Shown: positions 6,811-14,775, counted from the first letter of the stretch. The stretch is DNA of 18,862 nucleotides from Clostridia bacterium (GCA_900768805.1 CAAGEF010000129.1:1-18862), one strand, 5' to 3'. Notes: generated by a model not told the origin, from the letters alone. Made by a program: numbers and translations.

Positions 6811-7977
6811 ATGGCACAAAAGGAAAAAAGAATAGGAATCTTAACAAGAGGTTCAAGTGATTTTATTTTAATTGTTGTTACAATGCTTTTGGTGGCATTA
6901 GGCTTGATTATGGTTTTATCAGCTAGTTCTCCATCTTCTCTTTCTGAATATGGGGATAGTTATCATTATTTGAGACAACAAGCAATAGCCACTGCTGCTG
7001 GAATTGCTGGAATGTTTGTTTTATCAAGATTTGATTATAATAACTATAAAAAATTTAAATGGTTAATTTATATAGCAAGTATTGCAATGCTGGTTGCGGT
7101 TAAATTTTTCGGAATGGAAGCTGGTGGCGCTAAAAGATGGATTAATATTTTTGGGTTTAACTTTCAGCCATCTGAAGTTTCTAAAGTTGCTTTTATAATT
7201 TTTTTCGCAGCATTACTATCAGATTTACAAGAAAATAGAAAAATAAAAACTCTAGGTTGGGGATGTTGGTTTCCCTTAGTATTTTTAATTCCTATAATAT
7301 TTTCTATATATGTATTACAAAATCATTTTAGTGCAACTTTAATAATTTGTGCAGTTACGGTGGTTCAAATGTTTATTGCAGGAACAACAATAAAAAATTT
7401 TTTAATAACAGCTGGAATGGTAACGCCTTTTCTTTGTGGATTTTTGGCATATAAAATGGGAGATGCATCTTCTGCTTCAGCGGATGTAAACTTTAGAGCT
7501 ACAAGAATTAAAACATGGTTAGACCCTTTTGCATATCCTACAGGAGAAGGATGGCAAATAATTCAAAGTTTATATGCAATAGGTTCTGGTGGTTTATTTG
7601 GAGTAGGCTTGGGAGAAGGTAAACAAAAATACTTATATCTTCCAGAACCACAAAACGATTTTATATTTGCTGTTTTAGCAGAAGAATTAGGATTTTTTGG
7701 ATGTATGGTTGTAATTATTTTGTTTACAATCTTTATTTGGAGAGGTGTTGTTATAGCATTGAGAGCAAGAGATAATTTTGGAACTTTAATTGCAATAGGA
7801 ATAGTTACATTAATTGGATTACAAGCAATAATAAATATTGCTGTTGTAACAGGTACTATTCCTGTAACTGGAATGCCATTACCATTTTTTAGTTATGGAG
7901 GAACTGCTATTCTCGTAAATTTATGTGCAGTTGGTATATTGTTGAATATTTCAAGATCTGTGAAGAAACAAAATTAA
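6811..7977 (+). CDS. ftsW: SEDS family peptidoglycan glycosyltransferase, FtsW/SpoVE type
   Basis: Polytopic membrane protein of 388 residues that polymerises lipid II at the septum together with a class B PBP. It has about ten hydrophobic segments and the SEDS signatures GAKRWINIFGFNFQPSEVSK (106-125), RIKTWLDPF (232-240), GVGLGEGKQKY (264-274), LPEPQNDFIFAVLAEELG (277-294, with the family's catalytic-type Asp283) and GMPLPFFSYGG near the C-terminus. Position between mraY and murG favours FtsW (or SpoVE) over RodA. It begins 25 bases after the mraY stop with a GAAGGGA site upstream. A sporulation-specific role cannot be told from division use by sequence alone. Confidence 0.93.
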   Translation: MAQKEKRIGILTRGSSDFILIVVTMLLVALGLIMVLSASSPSSLSEYGDSYHYLRQQAIATAAGIAGMFVLSRFDYNNYKKFKWLIYIASIAMLVAVKFFGMEAGGAKRWINIFGFNFQPSEVSKVAFIIFFAALLSDLQENRKIKTLGWGCWFPLVFLIPIIFSIYVLQNHFSATLIICAVTVVQMFIAGTTIKNFLITAGMVTPFLCGFLAYKMGDASSASADVNFRATRIKTWLDPFAYPTGEGWQIIQSLYAIGSGGLFGVGLGEGKQKYLYLPEPQNDFIFAVLAEELGFFGCMVVIILFTIFIWRGVVIALRARDNFGTLIAIGIVTLIGLQAIINIAVVTGTIPVTGMPLPFFSYGGTAILVNLCAVGILLNISRSVKKQN

Positions 7978-7992
7978 AAATATAAATATATA

Positions 7993-8019
7993 TGTAGGGC
8001 GATTATTAATCGCCCTACA
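7993..8019. repeat. Perfect 12-bp palindrome between ftsW and murG
   Basis: TGTAGGGCGATT (7993-8004) and AATCGCCCTACA (8008-8019) form a perfect stem with a 3-base ATT loop. It is much richer in G+C than its surroundings and is not followed by a T-run, so it is not a normal terminator. It looks like a REP-type dispersed palindrome set in the operon; copy number in the genome is unknown. Confidence 0.7.
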
Positions 8020-8043
8020 AAGGAGTAAATAAATATTTAGATT

Positions 8044-8048
8044 GGAGG
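8044..8048 (+). promoter_or_regulatory. Shine-Dalgarno site fixing the murG start at 8054
   Basis: GGAGG lies 5 bases before ATG 8054; the in-frame TTG at 8042 overlaps it. A second AAAGGAG at 8019-8025 has no start codon at a usable distance and may be a leftover ribosome site. Confidence 0.75.
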
Positions 8049-8053
8049 CTAAA

Positions 8054-9175
8054 ATGAAAGTTGTTATTTCTGCGGCTGGAACAGGTGGACATATAAATCC
8101 CGGTATTGCAATAGCAAATAAAATAATGGAAAAAGAACCAAATTCGGAAATTCTTTTCATTGGAACTAATAGAGGATTAGAAAATGATTTAGTACCAAGA
8201 GCTGGATATAAATTAAAACACATAGAAGCTTATGGGTTAAAAAAAGAGATTTCTATTAAAAATATTACTCAAATAATAAAAACATTAAATAGTTCAAAAG
8301 ATGCAAAAAGAATTTTGCAAGATTTTAAACCAGATATTGTTATAGGAACCGGTGGATATATATGTGGACCAGTATTTAGTGCTGCTACTAAATTAAAAAT
8401 TCCTATGTTATTACATGAAAGCAATGCTTATCCAGGAAAAGCTGTAAAAATGTTTTCAAAAAAGGTTGATGAGGTTTTGGTAGGATTTGAAGATGCAAAA
8501 GAAAAATTACCTAATGCCAAAAAAGTGGTTGTTACAGGAACTCCTACAAAAATAAGAAAAATAGATGTTTCATCAAGAAGAAAAAATGAAATTTTGAGAG
8601 AATTGGGAATTAAGAATTTCTTACCAATTGTTTTAATATTTGGTGGAAGTCAAGGTGCTCAAGCTATAAATAAAGCAGTAGAAGATTTAATTATGAAAAA
8701 ATTAAATAAGGATTATCAAATAATATGGGCTACAGGAACCAAACAATTTGATTTAATAAAAGGCGATTTTGAAAGTAAAGGATTAAATATAAATGCTTTC
8801 CAAAATGTAAAAATGATTCCATACATATATAATATGGAAGAAATGATGAATATTTCAGATTTAATGGTATGTAGAAGTGGAGCAATGACAATTACAGAGA
8901 TTGCAATTGTAGAAAAGCCAGCAATATTTATTCCACTCCCAAGTATGTCTGCAAATAGACAAGAAGATAATGCAAGAGTTTTAGAAAAATTAGGAGCAGC
9001 AAGAATTATTTTAAATAATGAGTTAAATTCTGAAATTTTAGCAAAAGAAATAAATTCTGTAATCAAAGATGAAGATTTATTATTTGATATGGGAGAAAAA
9101 GCTGCTAAAATAGCTCCGAGTAATGTTGAAGAAAAAATTTATGATGAAATAAAAAAAGTATTGAAGGATAGATAA
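8054..9175 (+). CDS. murG: UDP-GlcNAc:lipid I N-acetylglucosaminyltransferase (lipid II synthase)
   Basis: Peripheral membrane GT-B enzyme on the cytoplasmic face; it adds GlcNAc to lipid I. From ATG 8054 the protein has 373 residues. Motifs: GTGGHINPG (9-17) in the N-terminal Rossmann domain; IGTGGYICGP (97-106); HESNAYPG (121-128); GGSQGAQAIN (197-206), the UDP-GlcNAc domain loop; CRSGAMTITEI (273-283) with Glu282, the residue expected to hold the uridine ribose; and PLPSMSANRQEDNA (295-308). It is the last gene of the murE operon; 76 bases separate it from ftsW, including the palindrome. No good terminator follows before the topA promoter. Confidence 0.96.
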   Translation: MKVVISAAGTGGHINPGIAIANKIMEKEPNSEILFIGTNRGLENDLVPRAGYKLKHIEAYGLKKEISIKNITQIIKTLNSSKDAKRILQDFKPDIVIGTGGYICGPVFSAATKLKIPMLLHESNAYPGKAVKMFSKKVDEVLVGFEDAKEKLPNAKKVVVTGTPTKIRKIDVSSRRKNEILRELGIKNFLPIVLIFGGSQGAQAINKAVEDLIMKKLNKDYQIIWATGTKQFDLIKGDFESKGLNINAFQNVKMIPYIYNMEEMMNISDLMVCRSGAMTITEIAIVEKPAIFIPLPSMSANRQEDNARVLEKLGAARIILNNELNSEILAKEINSVIKDEDLLFDMGEKAAKIAPSNVEEKIYDEIKKVLKDR

Positions 9176-9248
9176 ATAGGATATTGTACGAATAATAAAA
9201 TTCTAACATTAGAAAAGAAAAAATAAAGTTTTCTTTATAATAAAAGAC

Positions 9249-9277
9249 TTGAAAAAATGAAAATAATAAAATAAAAT
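9249..9277 (+). promoter_or_regulatory. SigA-type promoter for topA
   Basis: TTGAAA (9249-9254), a 17-base spacer and TAAAAT (9272-9277), each 5 of 6 to consensus. Expected start is near 9284, giving a leader of about 24 bases. The 132-base murG-topA gap otherwise shows only weak A+T dyads (for example 9214-9221 with 9229-9236). Confidence 0.65.
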
Positions 9278-9307
9278 ACATGGAAATAAAAAATGAGGAG
9301 TTTTTAA

Positions 9308-11413
9308 ATGATTGATAAATTAGTTATAGTGGAGTCTCCTGCTAAAGCAAATACTATAAAAAAATTTCTTGGTGGAAATAGTAAAGTAGTTGCTTCTATG
9401 GGACATATTAGAGATTTACCTAAATCCAAAATGGGAATCGATATAGAGAATGATTTTGAACCTCAGTATATAAATATTAGAGGAAAAGCAACTTTAATAA
9501 ATTCTCTAAAAAAAGATGCAAAATCTGCTAAAAAAATATATCTCGCAACTGACCCTGACCGTGAAGGTGAAGCTATTGCATGGCATTTAGCTTATATATT
9601 AGGTTTGGATCCCAAAAGCGTGTGTAGAGTTACATTTAATGAAATAACAAAATCGGCAGTAAAAAATGGAATTGAAAATCCAAGAACAATAGATTTAAAT
9701 TTAACTGATGCTCAACAAGCGAGAAGAGTTTTAGATCGAATAGTAGGCTATAAAATAAGTCCAGTTTTATGGAAAAAAGTAAAAAGAGGTCTATCAGCTG
9801 GTCGAGTTCAATCTGTTGCAGTTAAATTGATAGTAGATAGAGAAGTTGAGATAGAAAATTTTGTACCAGAAGAATATTGGAATATAAAAGCAATATTATT
9901 AGAAAAGAAAACAACTTTTGAGGCAAGATTTGTTGGACAAAATGGCAACAAGATAGAATTACATTCCAAAAAAGATGTTGATGAAATTTTAGAAAAAATA
10001 GAAAATGCAAAATATATAGTAAAAGAAATTAAAAGAGGAGAAAAGAAAAGAAATCCAGCTCCTCCATTTACAACAAGTACAATGCAACAAGAAGCTTCTA
10101 GAAAGTTAAATTTTGCAATTAAGAAAACAATGTCAGTTGCTCAAGGATTGTATGAAGGGGTTAAATTACCAGGAAAAGGTGAGACAGGTTTAATAACATA
10201 TATGAGAACTGATTCTACAAGAATTTCTGATGAGGCAAGAAGTGCTGCTAAAGCACATATAGAATCAGTATATGGAGCAGAATATTATGAAAATAGATTT
10301 TATAAAACAAAATCAGACATTCAAGATGCTCATGAAGCAATAAGACCTACTTATATAGAATTAACTCCAGATGAAATAAAATCAAGTTTAACAACTGATC
10401 AATATAAATTATATAAATTGATTTATAACAGATTTATAGCTAGTCAGATGTCATCTGCTATTTATGATACATTATCTGTTTTAATAAATGCAAATACTTA
10501 TGATTTTAAAGCTAGTGGACAAACTTTGAAATTTAAAGGGTTTATGACATTATATGTAGAAGATACAGATAAAGAATCTGATGAAGAATTCACAAAAATT
10601 CCTGATTTATGTGAAAATCAAGAAGTTAAAAAAGAAAAAATAGAAGCAAAACAAAGCTTTACAGAGCCACCACCAAGATATACTGAGGCAAGTTTAGTAA
10701 AAACATTAGAGGAAAAAGGAATAGGGCGTCCAAGTACTTATGCTCCTACAATAACTACAATTTTAACTAGAAGATATATAGAAAAAGTTCAAAAGCAAAT
10801 ATATCCAACAGAGCTTGGAAGAATTGTTAATAACTTACTTATAGAAAATTTCAAGGATGTAATAAATGTTGAATTTACAGCAGAGGTTGAAGAATTATTT
10901 GATGAAATTGCAGAAGGAAAAGTTGCTTGGAAGAAAGTGATAAAAGATTTTTATGGACCATTTGAAGCAAATGTAGAAAAGGTTGAAAAAGAATTAGAAC
11001 ATGTTAAATTAGAAGATGAAGTTTCAGATGTGCCATGTGAAAAATGCGGAAGAATGATGGTTTATAAATTTGGAAAATATGGAAAATTTTTAGCGTGTCC
11101 AGGATATCCAGAATGTAGAAATGCAAAGCCGATAATTGAAACAATTGATGTACCATGTCCAAAATGCGGAGCTGTGGTTCAAATAAGAAAAACGAAAAAA
11201 AGAAAAAATTATTATATTTGTGAAAATAATCCTATTAAATGTGATTATATTTCTTGGAATAAACCAAAACCTGGTGAAAAATATATAGAGCCAGAGGATA
11301 TAGAAGAACTTGAGAAAGAAACAAGAGCTAAAAAGAAATCTACTGTAAAGAAAACTACTACAAAAGCTAAAAAAACAAGCTCGAAGAAATCAACTTCTAA
11401 AACTAAAAAATAA
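9308..11413 (+). CDS. topA: DNA topoisomerase I (type IA)
   Basis: Relaxes negative supercoils by single-strand passage. It has 701 residues, normal for Firmicutes. Order: TOPRIM domain with VIVESPAKANTIKKFLGG (6-23, Glu9) and TDPDREGEAIAWH (81-93, Asp82, Asp84, Glu86); central gate domains; catalytic Tyr298 in GLITYMRTDSTR; EKGIGRPSTY in domain IV; then two C-terminal four-Cys zinc ribbons (Cys577, 580, 597, 603 and Cys617, 620, 638, 645) and a Lys/Thr/Ser-rich basic tail of about 30 residues. GAGGAG lies 7 bases before the start. It has its own promoter and ends in a strong terminator shared with the convergent cysteine-rich gene. Confidence 0.97.
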   Translation: MIDKLVIVESPAKANTIKKFLGGNSKVVASMGHIRDLPKSKMGIDIENDFEPQYINIRGKATLINSLKKDAKSAKKIYLATDPDREGEAIAWHLAYILGLDPKSVCRVTFNEITKSAVKNGIENPRTIDLNLTDAQQARRVLDRIVGYKISPVLWKKVKRGLSAGRVQSVAVKLIVDREVEIENFVPEEYWNIKAILLEKKTTFEARFVGQNGNKIELHSKKDVDEILEKIENAKYIVKEIKRGEKKRNPAPPFTTSTMQQEASRKLNFAIKKTMSVAQGLYEGVKLPGKGETGLITYMRTDSTRISDEARSAAKAHIESVYGAEYYENRFYKTKSDIQDAHEAIRPTYIELTPDEIKSSLTTDQYKLYKLIYNRFIASQMSSAIYDTLSVLINANTYDFKASGQTLKFKGFMTLYVEDTDKESDEEFTKIPDLCENQEVKKEKIEAKQSFTEPPPRYTEASLVKTLEEKGIGRPSTYAPTITTILTRRYIEKVQKQIYPTELGRIVNNLLIENFKDVINVEFTAEVEELFDEIAEGKVAWKKVIKDFYGPFEANVEKVEKELEHVKLEDEVSDVPCEKCGRMMVYKFGKYGKFLACPGYPECRNAKPIIETIDVPCPKCGAVVQIRKTKKRKNYYICENNPIKCDYISWNKPKPGEKYIEPEDIEELEKETRAKKKSTVKKTTTKAKKTSSKKSTSKTKK

Positions 11414-11430
11414 AATATAAGATATAAGAT

Positions 11431-11469
11431 ATGCAAAAAACGAATTCTAATTGAATTCGTTTTTTGCAT
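11431..11469. terminator. Bidirectional terminator between topA and the convergent cysteine-cluster gene
   Basis: A perfect 17-bp stem (11431-11447 with 11453-11469) with a 5-base TAATT loop. Its core is ACGAATTC/GAATTCGT, flanked by A6 on the left arm and T6 on the right arm, so it can act on both strands. The 3' end of the reverse-strand gene lies inside it: the TAG at 11447-11449 is at the loop and the last codons are one arm. Confidence 0.9.
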
Positions 11470-12025
11470 TACATTTAAAATCCTTATCACAAAAATAATT
11501 ACATAATTTTTTCAAAATTTTTTGATATGGCTTCCAATCGATACAACAAGCTTTAATAGGATATGTTTGAGTACATTTCCTTAACTCAATTCCAAAATAA
11601 TTATTAAATTTGTTTGATGGAATAAGAAGTTTACCACCCGAAGGTCTTTTTTGATATGTTAATAAACATCCTTTAGATGTAAGTAACATACATGTAGCTT
11701 TGCTTTTGGATTGTATATCGACAATTGGAGCATTTTGATTTCTAATTCTTAAAAAGTATATGTCAGATGATTCATTAATTAATATACCTTTAATACAATC
11801 AATTGAAATATAACCTTTTTCTAATTCTTTTTTTAGATATTTGTAAGAAATTTTATCAAAATCATTAGGGCTGAAATGACAACCACAAGTTTTGCAACAC
11901 AATCCTTTACACTCAGAACATATTTGAGGATTAATGTTTTTTGCGATATCATAAGTTTTTTCTATTTTCCGATTTAAAGGTCTGAAAATAGATTTTAACA
12001 ATTGTGAGATAGAATACTTATTCAT
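11447..12025 (-). CDS. Cysteine-cluster protein, YkgJ-like putative metal- or Fe-S-binding family
   Basis: A 192-residue cytoplasmic protein with 15 Cys. The N-terminal cluster C36-x2-C39-x3-C43-C44-x2-C47-x-C49, followed by HFSPNDFDKI and later TCMLLTSKGCLLTYQKRP (111-128), fits the YkgJ/UPF0153 type (CxxC..CC, then C-x(n)-GC-x(n)-RP). In the family the RP motif is normally followed by another Cys; here Gly-Gly (130-131) follows. A second Cys-rich group is at C151, C160-C161, C175, C179 and C185. These proteins are predicted to bind zinc or an iron-sulfur cluster; substrate and role are unknown. AAAGGAGG lies 5 bases before the start. It is inserted on the reverse strand between topA and trmFO, and its last codons overlap the shared terminator. 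Confidence 0.75.
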   Translation of the reverse strand: MNKYSISQLLKSIFRPLNRKIEKTYDIAKNINPQICSECKGLCCKTCGCHFSPNDFDKISYKYLKKELEKGYISIDCIKGILINESSDIYFLRIRNQNAPIVDIQSKSKATCMLLTSKGCLLTYQKRPSGGKLLIPSNKFNNYFGIELRKCTQTYPIKACCIDWKPYQKILKKLCNYFCDKDFKCNAKNEFN

Positions 12026-12054
12026 AAAAACCTCCTTTGTTAATAGAACATATA

Positions 12055-12086
12055 ATTATATAAAAAATATTATAACATATTTTCAA
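12055..12086 (-). promoter_or_regulatory. Possible promoter for the cysteine-cluster gene
   Basis: On the reverse strand TTGAAA (12086-12081) is followed by TATATA/TATAAT-like sequence at 12062-12055. The spacer is 18 bases to the weaker hexamer and 20 to the perfect TATAAT, so the exact -10 is unclear. Confidence 0.4.
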
Positions 12087-12113
12087 AAAAATGCAAAATA
12101 AATTATTTTTAAG

Positions 12114-12142
12114 TTGATTTGAGCTTAAATACACGATATAAT
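12114..12142 (+). promoter_or_regulatory. SigA-type promoter for trmFO
   Basis: TTGATT (12114-12119, 4 of 6), a 17-base spacer and TATAAT (12137-12142). Expected start is near 12149, about 24 bases before the ATG. It is divergent from the cysteine-cluster gene. Confidence 0.7.
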
Positions 12143-12172
12143 AACATAATCAAATAAAAGATTGGAGAAAAA

Positions 12173-13501
12173 ATGAAAGATTATATAACAATAATTGGTG
12201 GTGGGTTAGCTGGAAGTGAAGCTGCTTTAAAAATAGCAAATAGTGGAATTAAAGTTAAGTTATATGAAATGAAACCAGTAAAATATTCAGATGCTCATAG
12301 TAATGTTAATTTAGCAGAAATAGTATGTAGTAATTCTTTTAAATCAAATTTACTTACAAATGCTTGTGGATTATTAAAAGAAGAACTTAGAATTTTAGAT
12401 TCAAAACTAATTCAAATTGCAGATAAAGTAAAAGTTCCTGCGGGACAAGCTCTAGCTGTCGATAGAGATTTGTTTGCACAAGAAATAACAAGATTGATTG
12501 AAGGAAATGAAAATATAGAACTTATAAGAGAAGAACTAACTAAAATTCCAGATGAAGGAATTGTTATTATAGCAACAGGACCATTGACATCAGAAGCTTT
12601 ATCTAAAGAAATTGCAAATTTAACAGGAAATGATAAATTATATTTTTATGATGCAGCAGCACCAATTATTGAAAAAGAGACAATAGATATGAATATAGCT
12701 TTTTATGGAGATAGATATGGAAAAGCTGGTGATAATTCATATATAAATTTACCAATGAATAAAGAAGAGTATAATAAATTCTATAATGAATTGGTTAATG
12801 CGGAAAGTGCTGTTTTACATGAATTTGAAAAAAGAGAAATTTTTGAAGGCTGTATGCCAGTAGAAGTAATGGCAAAAAGAGGAGAAGATACGTTAAGATA
12901 TGGACCACTAAAACCAGTAGGTTTTACAGATCCAAGAGATGGAAGTAAGCCTTATGCAATAGTTCAATTAAGACAAGATGATAACAAAGCTACATTATAT
13001 AATATAGTAGGTTTTCAAACTAACTTAAAATATGGAGAACAAAAAAGAGTGTTTTCAATGATACCAGGTCTTGAGAATGCGAATTTTGTAAAATATGGAG
13101 TAATGCATAAGAACACATATATAAATTCAACAAAATTATTAGATGAAACATATAATTTAAAATTAGATAATAGAATCTTTTTTGCGGGGCAATTAACAGG
13201 TGTGGAAGGATATGTGGAATCTATATCTTCAGGAATGGTTGCTGCACTGAATGCAATAGAAAAATTTAATAAAACAAATCAAAAAATTATATTTGATGAA
13301 AAAACAATGATAGGATGTTTAGCAAAATATATATCATCTCCAAATGATAAATTTCAACCTATGAATGCAAATTTTGGAATATTGCCAGAATTAGATGTAA
13401 AAATTAGAGATAAAAAAGAAAGATATAAGGCTTTTTCAGATAGAGCTTTAAAAATAATGAAAATTTATAAAATAGAAAAAGTTTGTGTCAATCATTTTTG
13501 A
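12173..13501 (+). CDS. trmFO: Folate- and FAD-dependent tRNA (uracil-54 C5) methyltransferase
   Basis: Methylates U54 in the T-loop of tRNA using methylene-tetrahydrofolate and FAD, unlike SAM-dependent TrmA. It has 442 residues, the usual length. The FAD dinucleotide fold is at the start (ITIIGGGLAGSEAA, 5-18) and is followed by YEMKP (31-35); VCSNSFKSNLL (51-61) carries Cys52, and EGCMPVEVMAKRGEDTLRYG carries Cys227, matching the two cysteines tied to catalysis in Bacillus TrmFO. GQLTGVEGYVESISSG near residue 345 is the second FAD-contact region. TTGGAG is 5 bases before the start. In many Firmicutes trmFO follows topA directly and precedes xerC; here a reverse gene separates it from topA, and an unknown gene, not xerC, follows. 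Confidence 0.97.
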   Translation: MKDYITIIGGGLAGSEAALKIANSGIKVKLYEMKPVKYSDAHSNVNLAEIVCSNSFKSNLLTNACGLLKEELRILDSKLIQIADKVKVPAGQALAVDRDLFAQEITRLIEGNENIELIREELTKIPDEGIVIIATGPLTSEALSKEIANLTGNDKLYFYDAAAPIIEKETIDMNIAFYGDRYGKAGDNSYINLPMNKEEYNKFYNELVNAESAVLHEFEKREIFEGCMPVEVMAKRGEDTLRYGPLKPVGFTDPRDGSKPYAIVQLRQDDNKATLYNIVGFQTNLKYGEQKRVFSMIPGLENANFVKYGVMHKNTYINSTKLLDETYNLKLDNRIFFAGQLTGVEGYVESISSGMVAALNAIEKFNKTNQKIIFDEKTMIGCLAKYISSPNDKFQPMNANFGILPELDVKIRDKKERYKAFSDRALKIMKIYKIEKVCVNHF

Positions 13502-13511
13502 TTAAAATTTG

Positions 13512-13539
13512 TTGACAAAAAAATATTTAATTATATAAT
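13512..13539 (+). promoter_or_regulatory. Near-perfect SigA-type promoter for the 360-residue unknown gene
   Basis: TTGACA (13512-13517), a 16-base spacer and TATAAT (13534-13539). It starts 11 bases after the trmFO stop, and no terminator lies between. Confidence 0.82.
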
Positions 13540-13568
13540 TTTAATATATAGTTTTAAATTATATAATT
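13529..13568. repeat. Two identical 12-bp palindromes around the promoter of the unknown gene
   Basis: AATTATATAATT occurs at 13529-13540, covering the -10 hexamer, and again at 13557-13568, 28 bases apart. It could be an operator pair or just A+T-rich coincidence. Confidence 0.4.
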
Positions 13569-13584
13569 CTAGGAGGTACAGAAG

Positions 13585-14667
13585 ATGAGCAGACAAGAAT
13601 ATTCAATTAGAGAAAAAGCAATAATTCAAAAAATAAATCAAGTAAATAATGCTTTAAAAGATAGAAATATTCAAATAAAATATAGTGTATATAATTATAA
13701 TGGTATTGCAAGTAAACTTGAAAAGTCTGATTTATATTCTACAGATGTTTCAAGCGCAGTATTTTTAAGAATACATAGTTGTGATGCTAAATATATGATT
13801 GATGAAGTTGTTAATTCTTGCAATATACAAAATAATATTGAAATAGAAGAAACTTTTAATACTAAAATATCAGACATAGAATCAGCTTCAGTAGAAGATT
13901 TAATTTCTTATTTTGGAAATATGGATAATCATGAAGCAATAGGTTTTGGAAAAAATAAAAGTTATAAGATCTCGTATAAAGGAATAGATAATTTAAAACA
14001 AAATGTTGAAATATCAGCTTCTTATGGAGAAAAAAATAAATATAAAATAAGAACTTCTGTAACACAAATAGAAAAAGATGGAACAATACAAAAAGCATAT
14101 TCAGATAAAACAATAAATTATGATGAAAACCCTTCAAATGAATTTGAAAAGGTATCTTCACAAGGAATTGAATATAGAACACCAGAAAGTTATTCTATTG
14201 TAGAAAAATCAACAAACGCAAAAGGAATAAATAAATTCAAAATAAATTGTTTGAGTAATTCAGATACAAATTATTCTATTGTAGCTCAAGATGATGGTTT
14301 CAAAAATCTTGATTCTGTAAAATATGGTGAATTTAAAAATAGATATTTTGAATCAAATGGAAAAATTCAAAAAGCTAGTGGGAAATTAGCTTGTAGAATA
14401 GATGTAGAAAATAATACAATTATAAAACCAAATTTTTCATCTATAACTAATTTAGCAGATGCAAGTAAAGTTACAGACGATTTTTATAAAAAATACAAAA
14501 CAAAACCAGTTATTAAATATGATACTGAAAATTTAAAACTTGTAATAGAAGGAAATCAAAATGATATTGCCGGATTAAATTTAGATACAATTACTGAAAA
14601 TGCTGGAAAAATGTTTAACATAAATAAAAATTTTGTAGTTGAAATGAGAACATTAAATGATAATTAA
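13585..14667 (+). CDS. Hypothetical protein, 360 residues, family not recognised
   Basis: I do not recognise this protein. It is polar and Asn/Lys/Ser-rich, with no signal peptide, membrane segment, Cys cluster or Trp, so it is probably cytoplasmic. Residues 1-35 look helical (REKAIIQKINQVNNALKDRN). Residues 50-115 read as alternating strands and helices (AVFLRIHSCDAKYMIDEVVN). Residues 125-275 are mostly beta-like, with repeated short strands such as YKISYKG, YKIRTSVTQ, FKINCLSN and YSIVAQDD. The C-terminus has a helix (ASKVTDDFYKKYK) and more strands. The start at 13585 has AGGAGG 8 bases upstream. It forms a single-gene unit with an excellent promoter and its own terminator, so it is very probably expressed. 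Base composition matches the neighbours, so recent transfer is not indicated. Confidence 0.85.
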   Translation: MSRQEYSIREKAIIQKINQVNNALKDRNIQIKYSVYNYNGIASKLEKSDLYSTDVSSAVFLRIHSCDAKYMIDEVVNSCNIQNNIEIEETFNTKISDIESASVEDLISYFGNMDNHEAIGFGKNKSYKISYKGIDNLKQNVEISASYGEKNKYKIRTSVTQIEKDGTIQKAYSDKTINYDENPSNEFEKVSSQGIEYRTPESYSIVEKSTNAKGINKFKINCLSNSDTNYSIVAQDDGFKNLDSVKYGEFKNRYFESNGKIQKASGKLACRIDVENNTIIKPNFSSITNLADASKVTDDFYKKYKTKPVIKYDTENLKLVIEGNQNDIAGLNLDTITENAGKMFNINKNFVVEMRTLNDN

Positions 14668-14695
14668 AAATTAAAATATAAAATCGTTAAATATG

Positions 14696-14732
14696 AAAGA
14701 ATTACTAATTTATAAAGTTAGTAATTCTTTTT
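14696..14732 (+). terminator. Intrinsic terminator after the 360-residue unknown gene
   Basis: A 13-bp perfect stem (14696-14708 with 14718-14730), extendable inward by a G-T and two A-T pairs, followed by a run of five T residues. Confidence 0.88.
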
Positions 14733-14775
14733 GCTAAAATTAATTTTTACAAAAAGAAAAAATACCAAAAAATGG

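Noticed and set aside
8716..9066. 116-codon reverse open frame inside murG
   Set aside because: It is antisense to conserved MurG motifs and has no ribosome site or family pattern.
9176..9307. Terminator between murG and topA
   Set aside because: Only weak A+T dyads without a following T-run are seen (9214-9236), so no terminator is called, although a topA promoter is present.
11310..11413. Lys/Thr/Ser-rich low-complexity tail of topoisomerase I as a possible frameshift or assembly error
   Set aside because: The frame is continuous to a terminator, and basic tails after the zinc ribbons are common in bacterial TopA.
13862..14182. 106-codon reverse open frame inside the 360-residue unknown gene
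   Set aside because: It is almost all Phe, Leu and Tyr, an antisense shadow of Lys/Glu/Asn codons; the forward gene has promoter, ribosome site and terminator.
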